Program-made: the position numbers and the translations under genes
The notes under the pieces: model-generated
The model's input: the letters and a program-made list of their open reading frames with translations, nothing else
Database searches by the model: none
Told to the model about the DNA's origin: nothing
Assembly: GCA_001316125.1 (NCBI GenBank)
Contig: BBCS01000006.1
Location: 1 to 64,000, forward strand
Length of the DNA stretch: 64,000 bases
Source of the DNA: Vulcanisaeta distributa JCM 11213
GTDB taxonomy: Archaea > Thermoproteota > Thermoprotei > Thermoproteales > Thermocladiaceae
Reading direction: 5' to 3'
Shown here: one piece after another, positions 1-9,377 of the stretch
How positions within the stretch are numbered: the first letter of the stretch is position 1
Layout: each line of letters starts with the position of its first letter

Positions 1-1
1 A

Positions 2-1205
2 CAATTAGCCAGGCAAGCCAGGGAGAAGTGGCTGAGGACTTATCGAAAAGAACTCGAGGAATTGATTGAAAAACTAACGAAAAACGAAGCGACGATAATC
101 ATCAGTGGCGAGCCATTCAATATCGAAAGGAGTTTTGCAGCGAGCCTATACATGGACCATCTTTCAATCGCAATAACTAGAGTCAGAGGAAGTGGCGTAA
201 CAATAAACATATCATTGGTTGGCTCTAGAAGTACTAACATCACAATTCCTAAGTTATTTAACGATGGCACGTTAAGGCCGATGCAGTACGGCTGGCTTAT
301 GACTGACGGCTCAATACATAAGGACGGCTATCCGCAAATGGGCACTAATCAAGCATGGCAATCCGTGATGTGTGCACTGATGTTGCCAAGGAATAATCAC
401 GTATATATACATGGCGTAAGTCTCAATAACGATAGTATGAGTATTAGGTGGCACTTAATGGCTATTGATCATAAAAATAAAGATGAGAGCAAAACTGAAG
501 TCACTGAAAAAGTCCTTAAACTTAATGATAACGAATTCTTAACATTCCTACTGTTCGCCGTATTAGGCGATGGCACTGTTAATGCTAAGAACAAGAGTAT
601 TGTGCTCGCGATAGGTAGTTCGAAATATAAGTTGTGGAAAGATATTGTCAAGAGAGCAAGGGCTTTAGGTTTTAGGGAGCGTGACGTTAAGAACTTGAAA
701 GTAATCAAAATTCAATCCTCAAAAGCTGTTGAGCTTGCCAGGAAGTGGCTTAGTAATGCGTTAATTAGGGCGATGATTGAGGACTTGGCCTTGTTATCTG
801 ATGCCGAGAAGCTCAGGCGATTACTAACGCTAGCCAGCACGAAGATTAAGCCGAGGGGGTAGGTCATCGGTTGAGGTCGCCGGCGTTTGGATGAATGTGC
901 GCGTGGATAATTATGGCCGCGTAGAGTTAAGAATCTGTCGTAAAAGGCTTGAGGATGCAAGTGTGATCTTGAAGAAGCTCAGAGATGTGGGTTACAATGC
1001 CGAGTTATCCCTGCAAAGTAAGGTATTCGTGGTCTACATAGGTCATAGCGAAGTCATGAAGCATCAGGAGCTCGTTGCCAAGGTCTGTGAGGTGCTTAGG
1101 AGGATGCATGAGGAGGCAGTGAACGAAGGCAAGACCGAGAGAGCTTGGGCAACAGCCAAGGCGATGATTAACCTAAACTGCCCCACCCAGGGCCCACGGG
1201 CCTAA
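2..1205 (+). CDS. PaREP2b-like / LAGLIDADG-like protein, 5' partial
   Basis: The reading frame is open from base 2, so the N terminus lies outside the window. It is interrupted by a G5 run at 855-859. Reading four Gs there joins the 5' part to the downstream frame from 891, giving about 400 residues. A tryptophan-rich stretch (YGWLMTDGS, near residue 98 of the visible protein) resembles the PaREP2b repeat-protein family of Thermoproteales. A later segment, FAVLGDGTV, resembles the core helix of LAGLIDADG homing endonucleases. No adjacent transposase or integrase is visible. The family call is from pattern recognition only, and the protein could also be an orphan viral or plasmid gene. Confidence 0.45.
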
Positions 1206-1538
1206 AATCCCTTCTTTCTCAATTTATTTTAATTAGGTCAAGAATGGGTTGATATTATTACTGAGCATGATGTAGTTAATAAGATACCTGAGCAAATGTT
1301 TATGAGGTATAGGGGGGGTCATGATGCCTTGGTTTCATTAGTATTAAGGAGTTAGACTTAGTTAGAAGGTTGAGAATCAAGGCAGGGGGGGTTTGGCGCT
1401 GAGAGTTATCTGAGATTAAGCTTGTCAACTACGTATCGAGGACGACGCAGTAGTGCTGCAAATATTCAATGGCCTGAACTACACGCTATATGTAACGCTG
1501 GTGGTGAGTAACGGCACATATGCAATTGCTAAGCCGTA
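1206..1538. other. Intergenic region with degenerate coding fragments
   Basis: These 333 bases hold no complete gene. A plus-strand frame around 1244-1353 encodes about 36 residues (starts QEWVDIITEHD) if the G7 run at 1312-1318 is in frame, but a stop precedes it and no start codon is seen. A second run of 7 Gs lies at 1385-1391. A third frame around 1441-1539 encodes a stretch (DDAVVLQIFNGLNYTLYV) that could be the upstream part of the membrane-anchored ORF that follows, in a different frame. The region looks like decayed or mis-sequenced coding DNA. Confidence 0.4.
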
Positions 1539-1826
1539 GTGTTGATGCCTAACCACATAACGACAATACCCATTATAGGCATTGAGAATGCAACAATAGC
1601 CCAATTATACTCACCCGTTATTGAGTATGAGCTTGGCGATTATCCGATACCGATTAATCAATATGGATTCCCACTGGTTACATTCACCCTCAGCCCAGGC
1701 AATTCGCAGGCGATATCGGTGATGCAGGGAGGATCTAGTGAATTGATAACAGGTTTAATAGCAATTTTGCTTAGTGCATCAGTTATAATGATGATCATAC
1801 TGATTCAGAAGGGCCTACTTAGGTAA
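1539..1826 (+). CDS. Hypothetical protein with C-terminal membrane anchor, probably a gene remnant
   Basis: A 95-residue frame starts at GTG 1539. Its first 65 residues are polar with proline-rich turns. A single hydrophobic helix follows (LITGLIAILLSASVIMMIIL) and then a short basic tail, which is the layout of the C terminus of an archaeal surface protein anchored in the membrane. Sequence just upstream in another frame (about 1441-1536) has similar composition and may belong to the same protein, so the 5' end is probably missing or frameshifted. I do not recognise a family. Confidence 0.35.
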   Translation: MLMPNHITTIPIIGIENATIAQLYSPVIEYELGDYPIPINQYGFPLVTFTLSPGNSQAISVMQGGSSELITGLIAILLSASVIMMIILIQKGLLR

Positions 1827-1857
1827 TTTCTGCTAAACGACGATGTTTAAATTAAAA

Positions 1858-2043
1858 TCATTTTTCTTCTTTAACTGATTCCTTAGAGACCATTGAGTAA
1901 TACCTACTGAGCACAGCATCCACGGCCACCATTGAGGCAGAAATTAATGAACTTACTCCTGCTAACTCTCCAGTCCTCAGGTGGCATGAGTATGCAACGC
2001 TCGCCATCATACGTCCTCTGATAAAAAATGCACCTATTCCCAC
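1858..2043 (-). CDS. Small hypothetical ORF
   Basis: This 61-residue frame starts with GTG and lies just downstream of the copper-responsive regulator gene on the same strand. It carries one Cys and one His (YSCHLRTGE) and ends in a lysine/glutamate-rich tail. No domain is recognised and no ribosome binding site is evident. It may be a fragment or a chance ORF, so confidence is low. Confidence 0.2.
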   Translation of the reverse strand: MGIGAFFIRGRMMASVAYSCHLRTGELAGVSSLISASMVAVDAVLSRYYSMVSKESVKEEK

Positions 2044-2068
2044 TAGATGACACAGAAGTCACGATGAG

Positions 2069-2600
2069 CTAAGCCTTATTTTTATTACTCCTGCTCAATT
2101 TCTTCTTCAATTCCCTCAAACAAGCCTCACAGCATAGGTAATACGTCCTCCTACCCCCTCCTGTATATTATTGGCACCGTTATGGGCCCACCACAGTAAT
2201 CACACACCAAACCAACACTAACTAACTGCCTACTCACGGGTCTCAACGCTATGTAAACCTCATCCTTATCCCTAAGCCCATCAATGATAGATACCAACTC
2301 ATTGAAGTCCCTAGCCCTCACAATCACTATGTACCTACCATCAACCAATTTATAGCAGTCACCAAGGTCCATGTGTGGCTCCCTAGTTACTATGAATGCC
2401 CTTGGCGAATCCTCTGGTACATCCACTGTGAATTTAATGCCCTTATTAATCAACGACCTTAATGCCCTATACACAGTCACCCTCGATACGCCGAGCTTCT
2501 CGGCTATTTCTGAAACACTAGCCCTGGCATTCTCCCTAAGTACATTTAATACTCTGATCTCAATATCCATGAATCTAGAAACAGCTGCTTCTTTATTCAT
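2069..2600 (-). CDS. copT: CopT-like metal-responsive transcriptional regulator (winged HTH plus TRASH)
   Basis: The N terminus (residues about 8-55) is a winged helix (VSEIAEKLGVSRVTVYRALR). A ligand-like middle domain follows, and then a TRASH metal-binding domain. The first cysteine pair (CDYC) is in the first frame. The second cysteine group (YYLCCEAC) lies past a C5 run at 2154-2158 and is recovered if that run is four bases. The reconstructed length is 177 residues, usual for crenarchaeal CopT/CopR regulators of the copper ATPase. It is divergent from the YHS protein and CopA genes and shares a 64-bp intergenic region holding an inverted repeat. The function follows from this architecture and context. 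Confidence 0.8.
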
Positions 2601-2604
2601 TGGG

Positions 2605-2636
2605 TATAGTTAACAAATTGTTCTTGATAAACTATA
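2605..2636. promoter_or_regulatory. Inverted repeat in the copT/copA divergent promoter
   Basis: The arms TATAGTT (2605-2611) and AACTATA (2630-2636) are perfect reverse complements separated by 18 bases. The repeat sits between the start codons of the CopT-like regulator (2600) and the YHS protein (2665). This is where an autoregulated operator or two back-to-back TATA elements would be expected. The operator role is an inference from position. Confidence 0.45.
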
Positions 2637-2664
2637 CAGTTCAGTGCATTGGCTGCACACTTGT

Positions 2665-2841
2665 ATGGGTAAGGCTATAGACCCTGTATGTGGTATGGAG
2701 GTTGATACAAGTACGCAGTATAAAATTATCTATAAAGGTAAGGTGTACTATTTCTGCTCGCCAATGTGTAAACGAGCATTTGAGACAAACCCAGAGTATT
2801 ACCTGACGCACGGCCCTCAGGGAATGCCGCACGGGCATTAG
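2665..2841 (+). CDS. YHS/TRASH-domain metallochaperone (CopM-like)
   Basis: This 58-residue protein begins at ATG 2665, chosen over an upstream in-frame codon because the family starts close to the DPVCGM motif. It has the YHS/TRASH pattern: DPVCGMEV, then [12 protein letters not shown]. The C-terminal tail is His-rich ([10 protein letters not shown]). Such small proteins bind copper or other soft metals and are encoded with CopA in crenarchaeal cop operons. It is directly upstream of the P-type ATPase (9-base gap) and downstream of the shared operator region. Confidence 0.75.
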   Translation: MGKAIDPVCGMEVDTSTQYKIIYKGKVYYFCSPMCKRAFETNPEYYLTHGPQGMPHGH

Positions 2842-2850
2842 GTGAGTTGA

Positions 2851-5288
2851 GTGGGTAGTAATGATGAGTTGAGTAGGGTGAGTATTGGACTTAAATTCAG
2901 TAATGGTAGGGAGGTCCACTTTAAAATCATTGGAATGCATTGTGCGACTTGTTCCTTGACCGTACAAAAAGCGTTATTATCGGTTAATGGTGTGTTATCG
3001 GCTAGCGTCAGTCTTGCCAATGATGAGGCGGTCGTGATAGTCAACCCGGCGCTATTTGACTACGCCAAGGCCCTAAAGGCCGTGCAGGGGGGGTTGGTTA
3101 CGATATTTACAGGGAAACACTCACATTCACGCTCAAGGGCCTTGAGCCCGAGGAAGTCAATGCAATAGTTAAAGCACTACATGCTCCAGGGATATTCAGC
3201 GCCGTTTTGAATCCCGTTGATCACACAGTAACTATTACATACAATCCGCTGGAGATTAACGAGGACAGACTTAAGGTAATCATCGAGAGCGCAGGTTTTA
3301 AGGTAATTAGCGTGAGTAAGGGAGGTGCTGAGGACTTTGACGTTGATAGGAAGGCCGTTGAGACAGACCTAAAGGACATTAAAGCTAGGCTCACTGTGGC
3401 GATTCCTTTAACCGCCCTTATATTCATACTCGAAGCCCTAAGCATTGTGAGGATAATTCCAGGTGCATTATACGCTATTGCGTCCTTCGCCTTATCGACC
3501 CCCCCAGTCCAGTTCTACTCAGGAATGCGCTTCATTAGGGGGGGCGCCGTCAGGGCCTTTAGAAATGCCACCGCCAACATGGACACCCTAGTAACGTTAG
3601 GTACTTTGTCGGCATACGTATTCAGCGTGTTAGTACTGACCCACGTGATTAGTGGAGATGTATTTTTTGACTCAAGCGCGGCGATAATAACGTTCATATT
3701 AATTGGTCGTTACCTGGAGACGAGGCTTAAGCTTAAGGTTGGCTTGACAATGAGAGAATTAGCCAGGCTTAACCCAGGGAGCGCCAGGGTAGTTAGGAGT
3801 GACGTTGAGACTTTGGTCTCAATTAATGAGGTCGAGTCCGGTGATATTGTGGTTGTTAAGGAAGGTGAGGTAATACCGGTGGATGGCTATGTGGATGGTG
3901 GTGAGGGTTATGTGAATGAGTCTGTGATGACGGGAGAGCCAAGGCCAAGGCATAAAGGCATCGGTGACCTGGTGCTAGCTGGTACGGTGCTCACGAAGGG
4001 TTACTTAAGGATTAGGGTGACTAGGAGTGGCGAGTATGCCTTTATTGCACAGGTGATTAAGCAGGCAAGGCAAGCTCAGTCGCTTCGTTTGCCTATACAA
4101 TCATTCGTGGATAGGGTTGCCTCATACCTCACGTGGCTCGTAATAATGACTGGTGCAGCAACCTTCATCGTTTGGTACCTACTGGGCGCGCCATTTACGT
4201 GGCAGTGCTTCACATGGCCTCCGTACTGGTCATTGCATGTCCATGCGCCCTCGGTCTAGCCACACCAATAAGTGTGGTGGCAGGTACAAACAATGCCTTA
4301 AAACATGGCATCTTAATCAGGGATTCAAGGGCTATAGAGCTTAGCCCGAGGATTAGGGTGGTGGCCTTTGATAAGACGGGTACCCTAACCCAGGCAGGTT
4401 TGAGGTTGTTTCAGTAATCGGTGATGAGAAGGCCCTTTACTATGCAGCGGTGGCGGAGAAGGGTTCCGAACACCCAATAGCCAGGGCCATTCTTGAAAGG
4501 GCAAGGAGGGTGTATGGAGAAACCCCCCCGATGCGGATAATTATGACACTATACCGGGCATGGGCATTATCGCCCAGTGGAATGGCTTAACGATAGGTGT
4601 TGGTAATGAGAAATTAGTTAAGGGCTTTGAGGCAGTAATTAATTCGGAAATTGAGAGGAAAGTCCGCGAGAACGTAGGTGATGGCTATACCGTAGTTTAC
4701 GTAATAGTCAATAATGAGGTGCTTGGGGGCTATAGTGCTTGGTGATTCCTTAAGGCCTGAGACTCCCGCGGTAATTAATGAGTTGAGGCGTATGGCATAG
4801 TACCCGTAATCGTCACTGGCGATAGGACTGAGGCGGCAAGGATAGTGCTAGGAAGTTGGGTATTGATCATGTCTATGCAGGGTTAACGCCCGATGAGAAG
4901 GCGAGGTGATTAAGAAATTGAAGGATGAGTTCGGTATTACGGTCATGATTGGCGATGGCGTTAATGATGCAGTGGCGTTGAAAGCCGCCGATATTGGTAT
5001 GGCCATGGGCACAGGCACGGACATAGCAAAGAGCACTGGGGGGGATGTGGTGCTGCTGGATAATGATTTAATGAAGGTGCTTAGTTTCATTAAGTTATCA
5101 AGAAAGATACTAAGCAATATTAGGTTTAACATACTGTATGCGTTCATGTATAATGCCGTATTAATACCAATAGCCGCAGGCGCTGTGCCTGGGCTCACCA
5201 TAAGCCTGAGTGGGCTGGCTTAGCGATGGCATTGAGTAGCGTAACGGTAACGCTAAACGCACTAAGACTTAGGCGAAGCCATGTTTAA
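2851..5288 (+). CDS. copA: Copper-exporting P1B-type ATPase CopA, frameshifted as read
   Basis: The N terminus is a heavy-metal-associated domain (GMHCATC), followed by a second HMA-like fold that lacks the CxxC. Then come the membrane helices, the TGE actuator motif, the CPC metal site ([12 protein letters not shown]), the phosphorylation site DKTGT, the SEHP motif and the GDGVND hinge. These hallmarks are spread over several frames. I infer at least nine run-length lesions, including 3087-3093 (7 Gs), around 4187, around 4396, 4523-4529 (7 Cs), 4725-4729 and several between 4790 and 4910, plus one near 5207. All domains are present in order, so the gene is probably intact in the organism, although this density of lesions leaves a true pseudogene possible. 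Confidence 0.85.
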
Positions 5289-5349
5289 GAAAGGTAAATC
5301 CCTACTCCCAAGTAAGTCTTAATAACTACCTTAAGTTCCAATTGTAGGT

Positions 5350-5647
5350 ATGAGTGTGATCGTGGAGATAGCGGTTGACCCCCATAGGAACAGGTTCACC
5401 AAGCGTTGGCGATTACATTAAGATCGCGATAGACGTGATTAAGAGATCAGGTTATAAGTACGAGATTGGGCCCATGGGAACCTCGGTTGAATTACCAAGT
5501 GTTGAGGCACTGGGTAAATTACTCCAGGATATCCACGACACTCTCTATGAGGCGGGTGTTAAGAGGATTGTAACCACGGTTAGGATAGACGATAGAAGGG
5601 ATAAGGCAATCACAATGGCTTATAAGGTTGAAAGAGTCAGTAGGTAA
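5350..5647 (+). CDS. MTH1187/YkoF-family thiamine-binding-like protein
   Basis: Read with four instead of five Cs at 5379-5383, the frame runs from ATG 5350 to 5647 and gives about 98 residues. The sequence (VEIAVDPIGTGSPSVGDYI near the start, then GPMGTSVEL) is typical of the MTH1187/UPF0045 family. These are small ferredoxin-fold proteins that bind hydroxymethyl-thiazole or thiamine-like ligands. It follows copA and precedes a YkgJ-type protein by 2 bases, suggesting co-transcription. Confidence 0.7.
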
Positions 5648-5649
5648 TC

Positions 5650-6111
5650 ATGGCTAAGATACGTATTAAGCTCGGCACGGTATTCGACAACCCCCCCGAA
5701 TTCTTCGAGATTAAAATGAATTGTACCAAGTGCGGTAGGTGCTGCCTAAACACGCAAATGGAGCTTTTGCCCGAGGATATTGAGAGGATAACTAGGCTTG
5801 GTTATAGGCTTATGGACTTCGCGGTATTTGATGGCGAAATATGGCGGTTAAGGAATGTGGATGGGCATTGCGTCTTCCTTAATCCACAGACCATGCAATG
5901 CACTATATATGAGAATAGACCAATTGGCTGTAGGTTGTATCCACTGGTTTACGATGATGTTGAGGGTCCATATATCGATAAGGAATGCCCGGCGTGGAAT
6001 ACCGTGAATCGTAATGAAATAAATAGACTTGGGAAATACCTGCCATTATTCATAGGTAGGGCACGTCAAACGAATCAATGGGTTAGATTGAGGTATGGCG
6101 TTAGGACTTAA
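5650..6111 (+). CDS. YkgJ-family zinc/iron-chelating cysteine-rich protein (UPF0153)
   Basis: This 153-residue protein carries the family signature: CTKCGRCC near residue 25, a central GHCVFL and QCTIYENRPIGCRLYPL, and a late EC before PAW. The spaced cysteines are thought to bind a metal or Fe-S cluster, and the biological role of the family is not settled. A C7 run at 5691-5697 adds a probable extra Pro (NPPEF). It starts 2 bases after the preceding gene. Confidence 0.75.
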   Translation: MAKIRIKLGTVFDNPPEFFEIKMNCTKCGRCCLNTQMELLPEDIERITRLGYRLMDFAVFDGEIWRLRNVDGHCVFLNPQTMQCTIYENRPIGCRLYPLVYDDVEGPYIDKECPAWNTVNRNEINRLGKYLPLFIGRARQTNQWVRLRYGVRT

Positions 6112-6317
6112 CAATTTTACTTAAGTAAATAATACTTTAATGAAGTATCATTAAATATCTTCTGATGATATCATTATATTAATTTAGGCATGTTTTTAAA
6201 TAATGCGATAGATAGTCTTATGTATTTCATAACTTATTTATTAAGTCATTTCAATAATCCTATGGATTTATATTTAACTATTTTTACCATTTAGAGATAA
6301 ATAATCTACCAGAAGCA

Positions 6318-6326
6318 TTTATAAAG
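6318..6326 (+). promoter_or_regulatory. TATA-like promoter element of the first oxidoreductase operon
   Basis: The box TTTATAAAG lies about 30 bases before the ATG at 6355, at the end of a 243-base AT-rich gap (6112-6354) that contains no other recognisable gene. The spacing fits a leaderless or nearly leaderless archaeal transcript. Confidence 0.5.
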
Positions 6327-6354
6327 CCCTAGTGTTTACGGTTCATGAGTTAGT

Positions 6355-6919
6355 ATGGCTGAGGTGACCGAATTCATAATCTTAGGTAGGGGGGGTGGGC
6401 AAGGAGGTGTTACTGCTGCCAGGATCCTCGTATCTGCTGCGCTTAAGGATGGTAAGTGGGGGGGTCAGGCAATCCCTGAGTTTGGTGCTGAGCGTAGGGG
6501 GTGCCGTTGTTAAGTCTTACGCAAGGATTGCCGATAAGCCCGTACCTCTCCACAGCAGTGTAAGGAGAGCTGATGTATTGGTGGTTCTCGTCTCGAGTGT
6601 TCTTGATTTGGTAAATGTGGATGATCTTATGAAGAGTAGGGACTCCATAATTATCGTTAATTCACCATCACCAATAAGGACTGGGTATAGAACTTACTAC
6701 GTTGATGCGACATCAATAAGTGAGAAGCTTGGGCTTGTGATTGCTGGTTGGCACATAGTGAGTACTCCATTACTGGGTGCCGTTGCGAGGGTAACGGGTG
6801 TTGTAAGTCTTGACTCAATCATCGCCTCATTACCTGAGTTTGTTAGTAAAGAGAACCTGGTTAAATTGAATGCTGAGGCCGTTAAGATGGGTTATGAATT
6901 AGTCAGGGGGGGTGAGTGA
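6355..6919 (+). CDS. 2-oxoacid:ferredoxin oxidoreductase, gamma subunit
   Basis: The protein begins MAEVTEF and has the family motif GRGGQG near residue 12, here with an extra Gly from a G7 run (6389-6395). The motif [11 protein letters not shown] follows. A G5 run at 6497-6501 breaks the frame right after AERRG. With four Gs the product is about 187 residues, normal for a gamma subunit. It heads a gamma-delta-alpha-beta operon and ends 1 base before the delta ATG. The enzyme oxidises a 2-oxoacid to its acyl-CoA and reduces ferredoxin. The substrate (pyruvate, 2-oxoglutarate or branched) cannot be set from sequence alone. Confidence 0.85.
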
Positions 6920-6920
6920 G

Positions 6921-7201
6921 ATGAGCGTTGCCGAGAAATTAAGGGGGGGTCTCTTATTATCAACGCCTGCCGAGGGTGCTGGCGGTAGGACCGGTACGTG
7001 GCGTGTTTATAGACCCGTGATTAATTATTCTAAGTGCACTAAGTGCGGTATTTGCTGGCTTTATTGCCCTGAGAATGTGATTGAGTGGCTTGAGGATAAG
7101 AATGTTAGGATTGACTATAACTACTGCAAGGCTGTGGAATCTGCGCGGATGTTTGTCCGGTCAAGGCCATTGACATGGTTAAGGAGGGGGGGGTGGTGTG
7201 A
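6921..7201 (+). CDS. 2-oxoacid:ferredoxin oxidoreductase, delta (ferredoxin-like) subunit
   Basis: The protein has two 4Fe-4S motifs. The first, CTKCGICWLYCP, is in the initial frame. The second (CKGCGICADVCP) is recovered if one G is restored near 7131. A G8 run at 7186-7193 precedes the stop at 7199-7201 in the corrected frame. The stop touches the alpha-subunit ATG. A further G7 at 6943-6949 likely adds one Gly (KLRGGLL). The subunit passes electrons from the TPP enzyme core to ferredoxin. Confidence 0.85.
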
Positions 7202-8376
7202 ATGAGTAGGCAGATATCCCTCGCCAAACAGGTTAGGAAGATATTGGTCGGCGATCACGCGGTTGCTGAGGCCGTGAAACTAGCTAGAGTTAACGTGATA
7301 TCGGCATATCCAATAACACCGCAGACATTAATTGTTGAGAGAATTAGCGAGATGATTGAGAGAGGAGAGTTGAGGCTGATTACGTGAGGGTCGAGAGCGA
7401 ATTTGCCGCATTAGCTACGGTATATGGAGCGGCTGCGGGCGGCGCGAGGGCTTTTACTGCAACTTCAAGCCACGGCCTATTCTACATGTATGAGATGCTC
7501 TGGTGGACCGCAGCCTCAAGGGTTCCGCTGGTTATGGCCGTGGTCACCAGGGTCGTTGGTCCACCATGGAACATTCATGATGAGCACACGGACCTGCTGG
7601 CTATTAGGATAGTGGTTGGATAATCGGCATGGCTCAGAACGTGCAGGAGGCCTTTGACATGACATTAACGGCATTTAAAATAAGTGAGGATGAGAGGGTA
7701 TTATTACCGGTGGTTGTTGGCTTGATGGTTTATCCTAAGCCATACGGCAGAGCCGCTTGACATACCGTCACAGGAGGACGTGGATGCCTGGCTGCCACCT
7801 AGGAACCCGAGAATCCCCCCCTACGCAATTGAACCCGGCGGTGAACCCATCACGATGGGTAATCTACCTGGCAATGACGTCTACCACGCATTACTTAAGA
7901 GGTACATGGACGAGTCCATGGAATCAGCGAAGAAGGTCATTGCCGAGGTTTATGATGAGTATGGCAAATTGACAGGCAGGAGGTATGGGCCATTGACTGA
8001 GTGCTACAGGTGTAGTGATGCCAAGTACTTAGCCGTGTCGATGGGCGCATGGAGTGGGGATATAATGAACGCAATTGATAGGCTTAGGGATGAGGGATAC
8101 CCAATTGGCCTATTGAGGATTAGGTACATAAGGCCATTCCCCCCCGAGGAGGATATTATCGGGTGGATTAATGGAGTGAAGGGCGTGGTGGTGTTTGATA
8201 GGGATTACTCAGCGGGTATGGGTGGCGTATTGGCCAGCGAGGTAAGCGGTTTTGTACCCAGCAATGTGTCCTTTGAGGGGGGGGTTTTGGCTGGGCTTGG
8301 TGGTTTTGATGTTTCATCAGACGAGTTTAAGGCAATAATGAGTGAGTTCATTAATAGGTTGAGCATGAAGGCCTAG
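7202..8376 (+). CDS. 2-oxoacid:ferredoxin oxidoreductase, alpha subunit
   Basis: The start MSRQISLAK is followed by the conserved AYPITPQT near residue 35 and the E-S-E region (VESEFAAL). The C-terminal domain has RYIRPFP. The frame is broken at three places: around 7376, around 7610 and 7720-7745. Each is fixed mainly by restoring a missing G. C7 runs at 7815-7821 and 8139-8145 and a G8 at 8277-8284 leave the frame intact but appear to add a Pro, a Pro and a Gly. With corrections the product is about 390 residues, the usual alpha length. Confidence 0.85.
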
Positions 8377-8419
8377 TGAGGATTAGGAAGTACTGGTATA
8401 TACCGAAGATTGAGAGGTG

Positions 8420-9331
8420 ATGGGCATGGTCACGATGAACGAACTACATAAGTATGGCAGGACTAAGTTCATAATGCCGGGCACAGCCGCGTGCCCAGGC
8501 TGCCCATTACAGGTAGGTATGAGGCAATTGGCCATGGCACTTGACGGTAAGTTCGCCATGGTAATACCGGCTGGTTGTTCAAGCGTAATACCGGGTACAG
8601 CGCCATTTACTGCATATACTGTGCCCGTACTTCACGTACCGTTTGCGTCAAGTCCTGCGGTTGCGAGTGGTATAGCTAGGGCCGTTAGGCAGAGGGGGTA
8701 ATAACGGCCCTGTAGTTGTTTGGGCTGGCGATGGTGCAACGGCTGATATTGGATTTGCGACACTAAGTGGTGCCGCTTATAGGAATGAGGATATACTCTA
8801 CATAATGGCTGATAATGAGGCGTACATGAACACGGGGATTCAGGCGAGTGGTACAACGCCCTGGATGGCCTGGACAACCACATCGCCAAGGGGTAAGACT
8901 GAGGATAAGAAAGACGTAGCACTAATAATGCTAATGCATAAGGCACCCTATGTAGCCACCGCAAGCATTGCCTACCCAATGGACTTCATAGACAAGGTTA
9001 GGAGAGCAATGCAGGTCAAGGGATTCAAGTTCATACATCTGCATGCACCCTGCCCACCAGGTTGGCGCATGGAGGACGCCTATACCATCAGGGCCGCAAG
9101 GCTTGCTGTTGAGACTGGCGCCTGGATTCTATGGGAGTATAATCAGGCAAGTTGACCATTAGTCCGCCGAGTTTGCCGTATAAGGATAAGTCGAGGAGGA
9201 AGCCATTGGAAGAGTACCTGAAGATTCAGGGTAGGTTCGCTCACTTGAAGCCTGAGGATATTAAGGTCATGGAGGAGAAGATAGATAGGCAGTGGGATTT
9301 GATACTTAAGCTGGCTGAGATTTTTAAGTGA
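8420..9331 (+). CDS. 2-oxoacid:ferredoxin oxidoreductase, beta subunit
   Basis: The protein has the beta-subunit Fe-S and TPP signatures: CPGCPLQ, GCSSV and, in the second frame, [11 protein letters not shown] and [12 protein letters not shown]5 run at 8694-8698 (expected four) and a lost G near 9150 split it. The corrected C terminus carries [15 protein letters not shown] and ends at 9331, about 304 residues. It closes the operon. The paralogous beta subunit at 52.1-53.1 kb shares the same motifs. Confidence 0.85.
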
Positions 9332-9377
9332 CGTTTTAAAATAAAATTTAATAATTGTGTAAATCCTAGGAGCATCA

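Noticed and set aside
4737..4745. UGA read as selenocysteine or another amino acid in broken genes.
   Set aside because: A one-base run-length change restores the conserved frame in each case checked, and stops in the wrong frame include TAA and TAG as well as TGA.
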